From assembly GCA_964528735.1 (NCBI GenBank), contig CAZGUV010000004.1:1-64000 (forward strand): a stretch of DNA of 64,000 nt, read 5' to 3'. This document shows, one piece after another, positions 9,427 to 17,241 of the stretch. This DNA comes from CAYNND01 sp964528735 (GTDB taxonomy: Bacteria > Patescibacteriota > Minisyncoccia > Phycocordibacterales > UBA2100). Within the stretch, counting starts at the first letter, position 1. Each line of letters opens with the position of its first letter. Both the position numbers and the translations under genes were made by a program. The notes beneath the pieces are model-generated. The model ran no database searches and was not told the DNA's origin. It worked only from the letters and a program-made list of their open reading frames with translations.

Positions 9427-10725
9427 CTACTGCCCTCGGATAATCTTTATCTCCCGTTCGTACTTTTCTACGTTTTCCATGACGTCATTCCCATAGAAAG
9501 CATAGGCTGGTTTCGATGCATTTGCCCATCCTGCAAGGTAGCGCAATGATGCAAGTCGCTCTGCGGCTGGAGTTTGTGCTCCTGCACCATTATCTTTCAT
9601 ATAAAGCGCTGTAGCGAAGGTAGCGGTTCGCGCATTCCATGGATTAGGAGGGTTTTCACCCGTGAGTGCAGTGATGCGAGACTTGATGCCTTTCCATGTA
9701 GAAGGGATAAATTGCCCCGGTCCCATAGCACCTCCCCATCCATACCACGGCTTTTTTGATACTGGCATTTTATCTGGATCAAGTCCGAGCTCTGCACAAA
9801 TCTCGAGGAATACCGGTCTATCACGAGTAGGGTGCATATCAACTGTCCATGTACCCTTACCGACATTTTTTCCAAGATTTGATTCCACGGTGAGAATGGC
9901 AAGAATGAGCTCAGATCGGACGCCGGTCTGACGGCTCGCCTCATCTGCATACTGGAGCATCGTCTCAAATGTGAGCGGACCTGAAGTAGAATCGCGCAAA
10001 CTAAAGAGCGCCTTACGCAATTGTGATGCTGTTTTCTCCTGCTGGTTAATATATTGCTCGTACTCCTTCTCCTTACCTTTTGTTGCTTTCAAAATCGCCG
10101 CTTTCTCTTGTTCGCGCGAAACCGCAACTTGCCGTTCTCGCTCTTGAATTGCACGAAGCTCTTCTTTCTCCTCTTGTTCTGCTTCAAGCCGTGATTTTTC
10201 TTCGTCGAGTGTTTCTTTTGTATTCCGTATGGTCTCAAACGTCTCACTGAGCGCTTCTTGGAGCGACTGAATGTCGTTAGTTTCTGTAAACACTGTCGTG
10301 AGCGAATCACCACGAAGCATGACCTCAACGAGTGTCTGATCATCACTCTGGCGAGCAGTTCGTAATAACTGTGCAAGTGATGCCCTCGCACGTTTTGCTC
10401 TATCATTGAGCGTACCGATATGAACCTCCTTCTGCTTTATATTCTTATCTATCGTCTTTATTTCAAGATCTCTTCGTTGCAGTGAGAGCTTTGCCTCCTT
10501 TACTTTCGCATCAAGTATAGACAAATCCCGCTCGATGGTTCTTCGTTCAGACTTTTTCGATTCGAGTTGCGCTTTGTTTGCTTCAATATCCTTTTCAAGA
10601 ATTTTCAGTTGTTGTTGTATCTGCTCACGAGACAGGCCCTCAAATCCAGATTCCTGAGCGTATGCCACACAACAAAGACTCGCGCCGAGCGCGAGTGACA
10701 AAAGAAACTGTTCGTGTATACGCAT
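9427..10725 (-). CDS. Coiled-coil (EnvC-like) protein with C-terminal lytic transglycosylase domain
   Basis: 432 residues: signal peptide (about 1-23, cleavage near AYA-QE), a long charged coiled coil (about 30-245), then a lytic transglycosylase domain (about 265-415) with the catalytic Glu probably in AILTVESNLGK and the segments GWGGAMGPGQFIPSTW and NPWNARTATFATALYMKDNG. Such enzymes cut the MurNAc-GlcNAc bond of peptidoglycan. The layout resembles EnvC/PcsB/RipC division hydrolases, but the enzymatic part is a transglycosylase rather than LytM or NlpC. ftsE and ftsX are in the same window, so an FtsEX partner role is possible (inference). Confidence 0.85.
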   Translation of the reverse strand: MRIHEQFLLSLALGASLCCVAYAQESGFEGLSREQIQQQLKILEKDIEANKAQLESKKSERRTIERDLSILDAKVKEAKLSLQRRDLEIKTIDKNIKQKEVHIGTLNDRAKRARASLAQLLRTARQSDDQTLVEVMLRGDSLTTVFTETNDIQSLQEALSETFETIRNTKETLDEEKSRLEAEQEEKEELRAIQERERQVAVSREQEKAAILKATKGKEKEYEQYINQQEKTASQLRKALFSLRDSTSGPLTFETMLQYADEASRQTGVRSELILAILTVESNLGKNVGKGTWTVDMHPTRDRPVFLEICAELGLDPDKMPVSKKPWYGWGGAMGPGQFIPSTWKGIKSRITALTGENPPNPWNARTATFATALYMKDNGAGAQTPAAERLASLRYLAGWANASKPAYAFYGNDVMENVEKYEREIKIIRGQ

Positions 10726-10740
10726 GACTCCCCTAAGGGT

Positions 10741-10778
10741 AACAAAATACGCCCCAGTCGCAAGCGATTGGGGCGTAT
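10741..10778 (-). terminator. Terminator after rplY
   Basis: Nine-base-pair stem ATACGCCCC/GGGGCGTAT with a 14-base loop, followed on the minus strand by TTTTGTT. It ends the L25 transcript just before the transglycosylase gene. Confidence 0.8.
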
Positions 10779-10797
10779 CTCTGTATGTAAGTCGTTA

Positions 10798-11457
10798 TTA
10801 GTCAGACTTCTTCTTGTCTGGATCAGCAGGCTTTGCTGCTGCTGCCGCTGCTGCTGCAGCTTGTGCTTCAGCAACTGCTGGGATGACATCAGGTGCGGCA
10901 TTAGAGATAACCTCCTCTTTCGCCTCAACTGCAGTTGCAATAATTTCATCACTTGCGAGTTCTGCTTCTGCAGATGCTGGAAGTGGCAAGTCAGCAACAG
11001 TGATGTGATCATCAACTTTGGCAAGCTTTGCAAGATCAACATCAATGTGACTTGGAAGTTCAGACGGAAGAACTTCAATAGTGAGCTCATGCATAACCTT
11101 GATGATGATTGCACCAGATTTTTCTGCCTGTGAAAGACCGACGAAATGAAGTGGTACTGTAGCAGTCAACTTCTTAGTCTTATCAAATGCGTAGAAATCA
11201 ACATGGAGCGCCTCATTGGTGAGTGGGTGCATCTGCACTTCGTGAATGAGTACTTCGATGTCACTACCAAGACCCTTGATGGCGATGATTGTTGATTCAC
11301 CTGCTGTGCGCCAGACCTTTGCAAATTCGCGCGCAGGGATACTAATAGATTGTGCAGCTGTTTTAGGGCCATAGACAACAGCTGGGATTGACTCCTGGCT
11401 GTGCAATGTAGCCACTGATTCTGTGGCTGCACGATTCTTTGCGGTTACCGTAAGCAT
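10798..11457 (-). CDS. rplY: Ribosomal protein bL25, long (Ctc/TL5) form
   Basis: 219 residues. The N-terminal 5S-rRNA-binding domain (MLTVTAKNRAATESVATLHS ... IPAVVYGP) is followed by the TL5 beta domain (LPSELPSHIDVDLAKLAKVDDHITVADL) and an acidic, Ala-rich tail ending in a run of alanines and PDKKKSD. It stabilises 5S rRNA in the large subunit. The start is fixed by the family N-terminus and by TATACT 7 bases upstream (11465-11470); an upstream in-frame GTG is rejected. A terminator follows. Confidence 0.95.
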   Translation of the reverse strand: MLTVTAKNRAATESVATLHSQESIPAVVYGPKTAAQSISIPAREFAKVWRTAGESTIIAIKGLGSDIEVLIHEVQMHPLTNEALHVDFYAFDKTKKLTATVPLHFVGLSQAEKSGAIIIKVMHELTIEVLPSELPSHIDVDLAKLAKVDDHITVADLPLPASAEAELASDEIIATAVEAKEEVISNAAPDVIPAVAEAQAAAAAAAAAKPADPDKKKSD

Positions 11458-11547
11458 GGGCGGAAGTATACTGAAAAGTCGATAAAAAGCAACCATTTCG
11501 GAAACCCCTCCCTCTTAAGGCAAACTCAACGGGCTCACATGCAGCAA

Positions 11548-11576
11548 CAAAAAATCTCCCGTGGGGAGATTTTTTG
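11548..11576. terminator. Bidirectional terminator
   Basis: AAAAAATCTCCC and GGGAGATTTTTT form a perfect stem with a short loop, with A and T tracts on both sides. It lies between the Lys-rich peptide gene and rplY and would end the former's transcript. Confidence 0.9.
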
Positions 11577-11582
11577 AGAAGA

Positions 11583-11651
11583 CTATTTTCGCTTCTTCTT
11601 TCCTGCTTTCTTTTTTGCAGGAGCCTTCTTCGCTTTCTTTTTTGCTGCCAT
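11583..11651 (-). CDS. 22-residue Lys/Ala-rich basic peptide
   Basis: A very short reading frame, ATG to TAG, coding MAAKKKAKKAPAKKKAGKKK followed by RK. More than half of the residues are Lys or Arg, arranged as AKKAPAKKKA blocks like the tails of histone H1-like or HU-type proteins. A strong terminator follows directly, and a TATACT (about 11697-11702) lies about 45 bases upstream. No longer frame explains the sequence. Role unknown; nucleic-acid or ribosome binding is the natural guess from charge. Confidence 0.65.
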   Translation of the reverse strand: MAAKKKAKKAPAKKKAGKKKRK

Positions 11652-11768
11652 GGCTTTGAGTTAGCGCTAGTAACAAAGAGCTCGACCTCTAATCACAAGT
11701 ATACGTGATTTTTTCGCACTCAACATTCTGAATGGTCATACCTGTGAATAACTTTTCTCTAAAGAAAA

Positions 11769-12212
11769 TTATTCTTTCGCATCGACATCTCTCCATGTCA
11801 TGACAAGAATAAATATAATTAGAGTTGTGCATGCTGAGAGCACACAGTAGCGACACCACGCATTGATGACGAATGCCTGTAAGTATGTAAAGTATGCAGA
11901 TGATGCAAGACCAGCAACGACGTACACTCGAAGCGCTCGTTTGTAAGGGATAAATGACTCAAGGTATGCGCGCACAGGGAGTGTACGAATCGCAACGAGA
12001 ATGATAATGCCAAAATAAAAAATAACCCCAAGCAGAGAAAGTGGTATGCCGAAAATAACTGAGTGCGGTGACGCAGCGACAATATTACAACCACCCGATG
12101 CACCACACGACAGTGGTTCTCCGCTGATGCGATGAGCGAACAGATACAACGCGTCGACAAGACCCACGAGTGCCGTGACGATAATGAGTAAAGTTCTGTA
12201 GAGTGTCTTCAT
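11769..12212 (-). CDS. Vitamin K epoxide reductase family protein (VKOR, DsbB-like)
   Basis: 147 residues with four or five membrane helices. The redox cysteines are present: the loop pair CGASGGC near residue 36 and the CRYC (CxxC) centre near residue 120, plus the family serine region. Bacterial VKOR reoxidises a DsbA-like partner and passes electrons to quinone. A CPPC DsbA-like protein is encoded at 49861-50520. The start is set by TATACT with a 6-base spacer (12219-12224). Upstream sequence in frame has no homology. Confidence 0.92.
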   Translation of the reverse strand: MKTLYRTLLIIVTALVGLVDALYLFAHRISGEPLSCGASGGCNIVAASPHSVIFGIPLSLLGVIFYFGIIILVAIRTLPVRAYLESFIPYKRALRVYVVAGLASSAYFTYLQAFVINAWCRYCVLSACTTLIIFILVMTWRDVDAKE

Positions 12213-12240
12213 CGAGTAAGTATACCCAATTGCCCCACGA

Positions 12241-13374
12241 CTACAATTCTGCACGGATTGCGTATAGTAATTCAGCGCGAAAAACTGCATCTGTAACTCG
12301 CTCACGAAACTTTTTATTTGCTTTCAATTCTTGAAGCACACGCGCATGTGCCGCTTTCGGGTCAGGAGGAATGACCACTACATCTGCCCCAGCCTTCAAT
12401 GCACGCACACTTCTATCAGAATATTTATTGAGCGCTCCCATCGCCATCGAATCGGTCACGATGAGACCCTTAAACCCGAGTGAATTACGCAGAAGCCCTG
12501 TCATCACAACAGAAGAAAGCGTACTCGGAAGACCTTTGGAGTCATGCGCGCCAGCACGAATTTCAATGTGCCCAACCATAACAACAGGAACTCCAAACTG
12601 TATCGCACTCACAAACTGAGCAACTTCAGGAATGCCGTACTCGCCCGATGTCCACACAGGCTGCACGTGCGAATCACCTTTTACTTGCCCATGTCCAGGA
12701 AAATGTTTTGCCGTCGGTATCACTTGTGCTTCCCATGTCGCTTGTGCGAATGCATTCGCGCGGAGCATCGGATCACTTTCAAATGTACCGAACGAACGAT
12801 TACCAATCACTTCCTTATTGGGGCCAGTATCGTACACTGGTGCGAAGTTGAAATAAATACCCGCATCAGCAAGTGCACGCGCAATGGTTTTCCCCGCTTC
12901 TGCAGATTTTTGCGTATCAGTAAGTAGAATCGTATTAGGCACCTTGATTGCAGGCATGCGGTACTTCATCAAACTTGGTTCTGCGTCAAGTGCAGCCATA
13001 AGTGTGGTGGTAGTGTGCGGGCATGCCTTGGTATAGGCTTTCTGTATTGATTGAGTAAGTGCCTTGCTCGTATCGCTTCTCAGCAGAATATATGAGCGTG
13101 CTCGTATATCACAGAGCAGTTTCCCAAACACTTCTGCCTTCATTCCCTTTTCAAAAGACGGCATGAGGACTGCCCCAGCGAGTTCGGCATCAGAAAAACG
13201 TGCAATTTTTTCACTCACACGAGCTCTGAGCTGAGGATTTTCTGAGCGCTCTTGCCAATCGATTCCCACGGCAGTGCTTGAAGTAGTAGCTGAGAAATTC
13301 CCTTGAGCATACACACACGTAGTACCTACCAATCCAATGCTAAGCACTGCATACGCAAGAAAGGTGCGCATCAT
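12241..13374 (-). CDS. Glycoside hydrolase family 3 (NagZ-like beta-N-acetylhexosaminidase)
   Basis: 377 residues with an N-terminal signal peptide (ends near VYA-QG). The GH3 motifs are clear: KHFPGHG with a following GDSHVQP (about residue 210), and IVTDSMAMGAL carrying the catalytic Asp (about residue 305). NagZ-type enzymes remove GlcNAc from muropeptides; with a signal peptide this one would act outside the membrane. It follows the SIMPL gene by two bases and is probably co-transcribed with it. Two consecutive ATGs are possible starts. Confidence 0.88.
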   Translation of the reverse strand: MMRTFLAYAVLSIGLVGTTCVYAQGNFSATTSSTAVGIDWQERSENPQLRARVSEKIARFSDAELAGAVLMPSFEKGMKAEVFGKLLCDIRARSYILLRSDTSKALTQSIQKAYTKACPHTTTTLMAALDAEPSLMKYRMPAIKVPNTILLTDTQKSAEAGKTIARALADAGIYFNFAPVYDTGPNKEVIGNRSFGTFESDPMLRANAFAQATWEAQVIPTAKHFPGHGQVKGDSHVQPVWTSGEYGIPEVAQFVSAIQFGVPVVMVGHIEIRAGAHDSKGLPSTLSSVVMTGLLRNSLGFKGLIVTDSMAMGALNKYSDRSVRALKAGADVVVIPPDPKAAHARVLQELKANKKFRERVTDAVFRAELLYAIRAEL

Positions 13375-13376
13375 GC

Positions 13377-14099
13377 CTACTGAAGTGTAAACACTGCTTT
13401 TACTGAGAGCATTACATCCTTGTCCTTCGTAGAAGTATCATATTCACCATAGTCTGAGACTGCAGTTGAGTCAGGCGCCATGACCTGCACGACACCATTG
13501 TTTGCACTTTTCATTCGTCCGACTGATTGATTCATTGCCATTGCAATACTTTCCGCTCGTTTTTTCGCATCTTCAATTGCCTTACCGATGAGTTTTATGC
13601 GGAGCTCAGGGAGATTTGAAATAAGGTACTGCGGCTGGATTGGTGTAAACCGAAGATTCTGTTGTGCAAGCGCAACAGTGTTTTGTGCGGCAGCTTCTAC
13701 TATCGCTACATTTTTTGTAGTAACCATAATGTTTTGTCTGACCATTGTTTTGCGAACCTGGTTATCCCCTGAGCCGGTATAGTGTTCGTATGATGTGATT
13801 GGTGATGCAACAATCTCTGCTTCAGCAAAACCTTGCTTCAAAAGAAATTGCCTTACTTTCTTTGTATCTTCAGTAACACCTTGGTATCCCTGTGCGAGCT
13901 CACCCTCAGCAACAATCCGTTCAACATCGACTCCCCACTTCGCAGTGTCAGCCGTCACGCGTTCCTTGGTAGAACCAGTTACAGAAAGTGTATTATCAAG
14001 CGACTTGATATGATACATAGTGTACGAACCAACACACGCTGATGCGATGAGTGAAAGTCCAAGAATAATTGCGAATGAATTTTTCTGAAGAGTCTCCAT
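13377..14099 (-). CDS. SIMPL domain (DUF541, OMP28-like) protein
   Basis: 240 residues: one N-terminal membrane helix or signal anchor, then the SIMPL domain (SLDNTLSVTGSTKERVTADTAKWGVDVE ... PQYLISNLPELRIKLIGKAIEDAKKRAESIA in segments). The function of this exported family is poorly known. ATG chosen because TATACT (14108-14113) lies 8 bases upstream; an in-frame start 18 bases earlier would overlap that -10. Confidence 0.85.
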   Translation of the reverse strand: METLQKNSFAIILGLSLIASACVGSYTMYHIKSLDNTLSVTGSTKERVTADTAKWGVDVERIVAEGELAQGYQGVTEDTKKVRQFLLKQGFAEAEIVASPITSYEHYTGSGDNQVRKTMVRQNIMVTTKNVAIVEAAAQNTVALAQQNLRFTPIQPQYLISNLPELRIKLIGKAIEDAKKRAESIAMAMNQSVGRMKSANNGVVQVMAPDSTAVSDYGEYDTSTKDKDVMLSVKAVFTLQ

Positions 14100-14117
14100 A
14101 GGTTTAGAGTATAGCAA

Positions 14118-14714
14118 CTACATGCCTCCCTGCCAAAGGCGCACAGCATCTGTTGGATACACAAGCATGAGTATATTGAGTGTGAGATTATCGCGGATGA
14201 TATACCCTACCCCAATCTCCATAATGATGATGAGTACACATACCACCCACCATCTCATTCTCTCTGCAGCGAGGTAACCAAGGGTGGCAGCAATTACATC
14301 AGATACCGAATTGATAATACTATCGCCGAAGTAGTCGAGGGATATTGTCGCTTCTCGATACCTATTGATTATAAAATCTGTATTCTCAAGCAACTCCCAT
14401 CCCATTTCAATACCAATCGCCAAAAAAAGACGCTGCGACACTGAGAGGAAACGACGAAATGGATAGAGCACCCAAAAGAATATGAATCCATGGATTATAT
14501 GGCTGAAGGTATACCAATCTGAAATATGCTGCGAATTTTCAGAACTCTGCACGACTCCATGCCATAGCTTTATGTATCCCCCTGAAAAAATAAAAGGCTG
14601 CCCCATCATCCATAGAGCGAATGCATGGACACAGAGGAGCCCTACGATGCAACACGCAACACTATAGATATACAACTTCACTCTCCAAGTGTACATCGAA
14701 GTACTCTCTCGCAC
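14118..14714 (-). CDS. DUF2585 (UPF0314) membrane protein
   Basis: 198 residues, about five hydrophobic helices. The family core is clear: SHIIHGFIFFWVLYPFRRF, EMGWELLENTDFIINRYREA and ISLDYFGDSIINSVSDVIAA. Function unknown; members are membrane proteins. The GTG start shares a base with the TAG stop of the truncated YibE/F gene; an ATG 18 bases further in is an alternative. Confidence 0.85.
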   Translation of the reverse strand: MRESTSMYTWRVKLYIYSVACCIVGLLCVHAFALWMMGQPFIFSGGYIKLWHGVVQSSENSQHISDWYTFSHIIHGFIFFWVLYPFRRFLSVSQRLFLAIGIEMGWELLENTDFIINRYREATISLDYFGDSIINSVSDVIAATLGYLAAERMRWWVVCVLIIIMEIGVGYIIRDNLTLNILMLVYPTDAVRLWQGGM

Positions 14715-15145
14715 TAGGCATGATGATGGTGGTGCCCATCTGCATGGGAATGTCCATGACCATCAAATTCAGGAATATGCTTCCTGCCATGGAGGACGTA
14801 CACTGCGAGCGCTGTTGTAAGCGGGACCGTAAAGATGAGCCCAATCGAACCCACAAGTGAACAGACAATCTCCGTTGCAAAATACTCCATATTTATGATG
14901 GTCAACAAAGGAGTCGAATTCTGAAACATAAGCATCACACTGGGGAGCGCGACTCCAACGTATGCGAGCACGAGTGTATTTACCAGTGCCCCCACATGTG
15001 CGCGCCCCACACGGAGTGCGCGTCGGTACAACTCAAAACGAGAAAGTAAACGGTCCGCTTTGTGGAGTTCACTCACTACAGCAACTTGCGTAACGGCAAT
15101 ATCATCAAGCACACCAAGTGCGCCGATGATGTCGGTGCGCGCGGA
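14714..15145 (-). pseudogene. YibE/F-like membrane protein, 5'-truncated
   Basis: The conserved C-terminal YibE/F part is present: GALGVLDDIAVTQVAVVSEL, two or three membrane helices (NTLVLAYVGVALPSV, EIVCSLVGSIGLIFTVPLTTALA) and a His-rich end GHSHADGHHHHHA. The family is usually about 350-400 residues; here only about 140 codons remain. The frame runs into TAG at 15146-15148, exactly where a fragment of another gene starts on the other strand. Translation from an internal ATG at 15112 is possible but would give a fragment. Deletion scar or assembly join. Confidence 0.75.
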
Positions 15146-15316
15146 CTACAGTATGGATATTACATCGAAGGAAGCCCCGAATCACACACTGCGACCTCTG
15201 GCAATTCAGTATTTCTCACGAGCGACGGTACACCAGATGGAGACAGCTTAGATCCATTTTACAAGGGCTCTGAGTTCACCATATCGCCAGGCGCGTTTAT
15301 CAATATTACAAAGTAA
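15140..15316 (+). pseudogene. 3' fragment of an unidentified gene
   Basis: An open frame reading GLQYGYYIEGSPESHTATSG and ending ...GSEFTISPGAFINITK-TAA. It has protein-like composition (Gly, Ser, Thr, Asp-rich, like exported beta proteins) but no start codon in its own part; upstream the frame is antisense to the truncated YibE/F gene. It looks like the last about 58 residues of a lost gene. No family recognised. Confidence 0.55.
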
Positions 15317-15336
15317 CTCGTTATTTGAAATAAAAT

Positions 15337-16149
15337 ATGTTAGAAAGTAACTCTATGGTCTTTATTGGAGGACTCATTCTCCTACTCCCTTCTCTTGTTG
15401 GAGGCGCATTTTGGATATTTGGGGTTCAAAATAAGCTTGAGCGATACACCCACCAACTCCTTGCTTTTGCGCTTGGTGTATATGTAGTTGTCTCATATTC
15501 AATGTTCAGTGAGGCGATGGAGCACGGCGAGATGTTTCTTATGGGTATAGTAATGATTGGAACGATGGTGTTACTAGAAGTATCTAACCGCTTCTTCCGT
15601 CCTCACCACCATCATCACGTAGATACTGATCACGACCATTCAAAGAGCGACGCTGATTCAATTCTTGCTGCTGACGGTGTGCACAACGTGACTGACGGTA
15701 TCGTTATTGTGCCCGCATTTGCAATCAACCCTGTTATCGGACTCGCTACTACTGCAAGTATTTTTTTCCACGAGCTTATTCTTGAATCCGCAAAATATAT
15801 TATTCTCCGAGAAGCTGGATACACTCAAAAGCAGGCATTGATGCGAAGCTTTATCGCATCAACAACAGTCTTCATAGGTATTATCCTTGCGCTATTCTTA
15901 ACAAGTGCAGAAGCGTTTGAACCGTTCTTTTTTGCAATTGCAACAGGTGCTGTCTTGTATGTTGTGGTCCGTGACCTATTTCCTGATGTATTCCTCCACA
16001 ATAGGCAAGCGAGTGCTCTTATCACTTCAATTGTATCTGCATTTATTGGCGCATGCATACTTCTTGCAGTGCAGTGGGTCTTACCTCACGAACACACACA
16101 TGAAGTTGAACTTCACATTGAGGGGCACAGCGAAGATATAGACCACTAA
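15337..16149 (+). CDS. ZIP family metal transporter
   Basis: 270 residues, about eight helices. The ZIP metal-site motifs are present: DGVHNVTDG in helix 4 and HELILESAKYIILREAGY in helix 5, separated by the usual spacing. Cytoplasmic His-rich loop (HHHHHVDTDHDHS) between helices 3 and 4 and a His-rich C-terminus. ZIP proteins import Zn2+ or Fe2+. TAAAAT touches the first ATG, so the second ATG (15355, MVFIGGL) may be the true start. The last four bases overlap the stop of serC. Confidence 0.88.
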   Translation: MLESNSMVFIGGLILLLPSLVGGAFWIFGVQNKLERYTHQLLAFALGVYVVVSYSMFSEAMEHGEMFLMGIVMIGTMVLLEVSNRFFRPHHHHHVDTDHDHSKSDADSILAADGVHNVTDGIVIVPAFAINPVIGLATTASIFFHELILESAKYIILREAGYTQKQALMRSFIASTTVFIGIILALFLTSAEAFEPFFFAIATGAVLYVVVRDLFPDVFLHNRQASALITSIVSAFIGACILLAVQWVLPHEHTHEVELHIEGHSEDIDH

Positions 16150-17210
16150 GCAAGCATCTTTGCGATGGTAGCAATATCCTTTTTCGTGTGTTGAGGAAAG
16201 TTTCCTATCCGTACCTTTACGTCCTTGTCTTTGTGGTAGCCAGATGCGATAAGAATCCCCTTCTTTTTTATTGCCTCAATGATTTCCTTTGAGCCACTCG
16301 GGGTATGTGCAACAATTACTGTTTCAGAGCGCCATGCTTTGTTTTGTATTGATGGTTGTACACGTGTTGAATTTTCGAGTGCCTTGTAGAGTATCTTCGC
16401 CTTTTCTTTCTGCTCAGCACGTATTGTTGCAACACCTTTTTTGAGCATTGCTTTTATATCCTCATTCAATAGATGCATGAGGAGTACGTTGGGCGTCTCA
16501 AGTGTCTTATGTTCTCTCCCTTGCTTTACAAGCGATGGAAATGAATGAAAGAGCCCATTATACGTACCGTCCGCGAAAACCGCCTCGGAAAAAGAAACGG
16601 CTCGTGGTGAAAGAATCCCGACACCAAGCCCTGCGGGAAGCCCCATTCCTTTTTGTACCGAGAAGAATGTGCAGTCCATTCGCTCAACTGGAATATCAGC
16701 AGTCGGCGCAGAAGAAACAATATCGATTGCAAAGAGCGCGTCTGGATATGCATCACAGAGCGCATTGATAAACGCTTTTGGCATCTGGCTACCGACACTT
16801 GTTTCTGAGTGTGTCAGAAACACCAGCTCAGGGCGTGCATCAGCAGGTATATCATCGAGGGAAAATGAGCCGTCTGCACGCGCATCGACACGCACAGCCT
16901 TTCTTCCTGCGGTTTTTGCAAAGATATATGCTCGCTCAGCGAAGTTACCTGGCACAAGATGCAGTGTTTCTTTTGTAGACATGTTTTGTATCGCGCGCTC
17001 CATGAACTCAGTTGCTGATCCAAGAAAGACTGTGTCGAAATTCTTTGGGGCTTTGAAAAGTTTTTTGACATTCCCTGCAAGCTCACGATACATGTCAGTA
17101 AAATACGCGCTTCGATGAGAGATTTGGTGCACATCTTTTTTGAGCGCTTCCTTGAGGTGTTTTTCGAAGAGTTGGTGGTTTTGTGTTGGACCTACAGTGA
17201 AATATTTCAT
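16146..17210 (-). CDS. serC: Class V aminotransferase, phosphoserine aminotransferase-like
   Basis: 354 residues. PLP-dependent fold: MKYFTVGPTQ start, HRSAYFTDMYREL, and FSVQKGMGLPAGLGV with the Lys that binds PLP. It lies 31 bases after serA, and serB is upstream, so conversion of 3-phosphohydroxypyruvate to phosphoserine is the best assignment; the sequence resembles the shorter archaeal-type or alanine-glyoxylate-like SerC rather than the E. coli form. The symbol rests partly on context. Confidence 0.85.
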   Translation of the reverse strand: MKYFTVGPTQNHQLFEKHLKEALKKDVHQISHRSAYFTDMYRELAGNVKKLFKAPKNFDTVFLGSATEFMERAIQNMSTKETLHLVPGNFAERAYIFAKTAGRKAVRVDARADGSFSLDDIPADARPELVFLTHSETSVGSQMPKAFINALCDAYPDALFAIDIVSSAPTADIPVERMDCTFFSVQKGMGLPAGLGVGILSPRAVSFSEAVFADGTYNGLFHSFPSLVKQGREHKTLETPNVLLMHLLNEDIKAMLKKGVATIRAEQKEKAKILYKALENSTRVQPSIQNKAWRSETVIVAHTPSGSKEIIEAIKKKGILIASGYHKDKDVKVRIGNFPQHTKKDIATIAKMLA

Positions 17211-17241
17211 GATATTTTTTGAGATAAGTAAGTGAAGTGGC

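Noticed and set aside
10810..10860. GCT/GCA/GCC triplet run as a simple-sequence repeat
   Set aside because: It encodes the Ala-rich tail of L25, a common feature of long L25 proteins.
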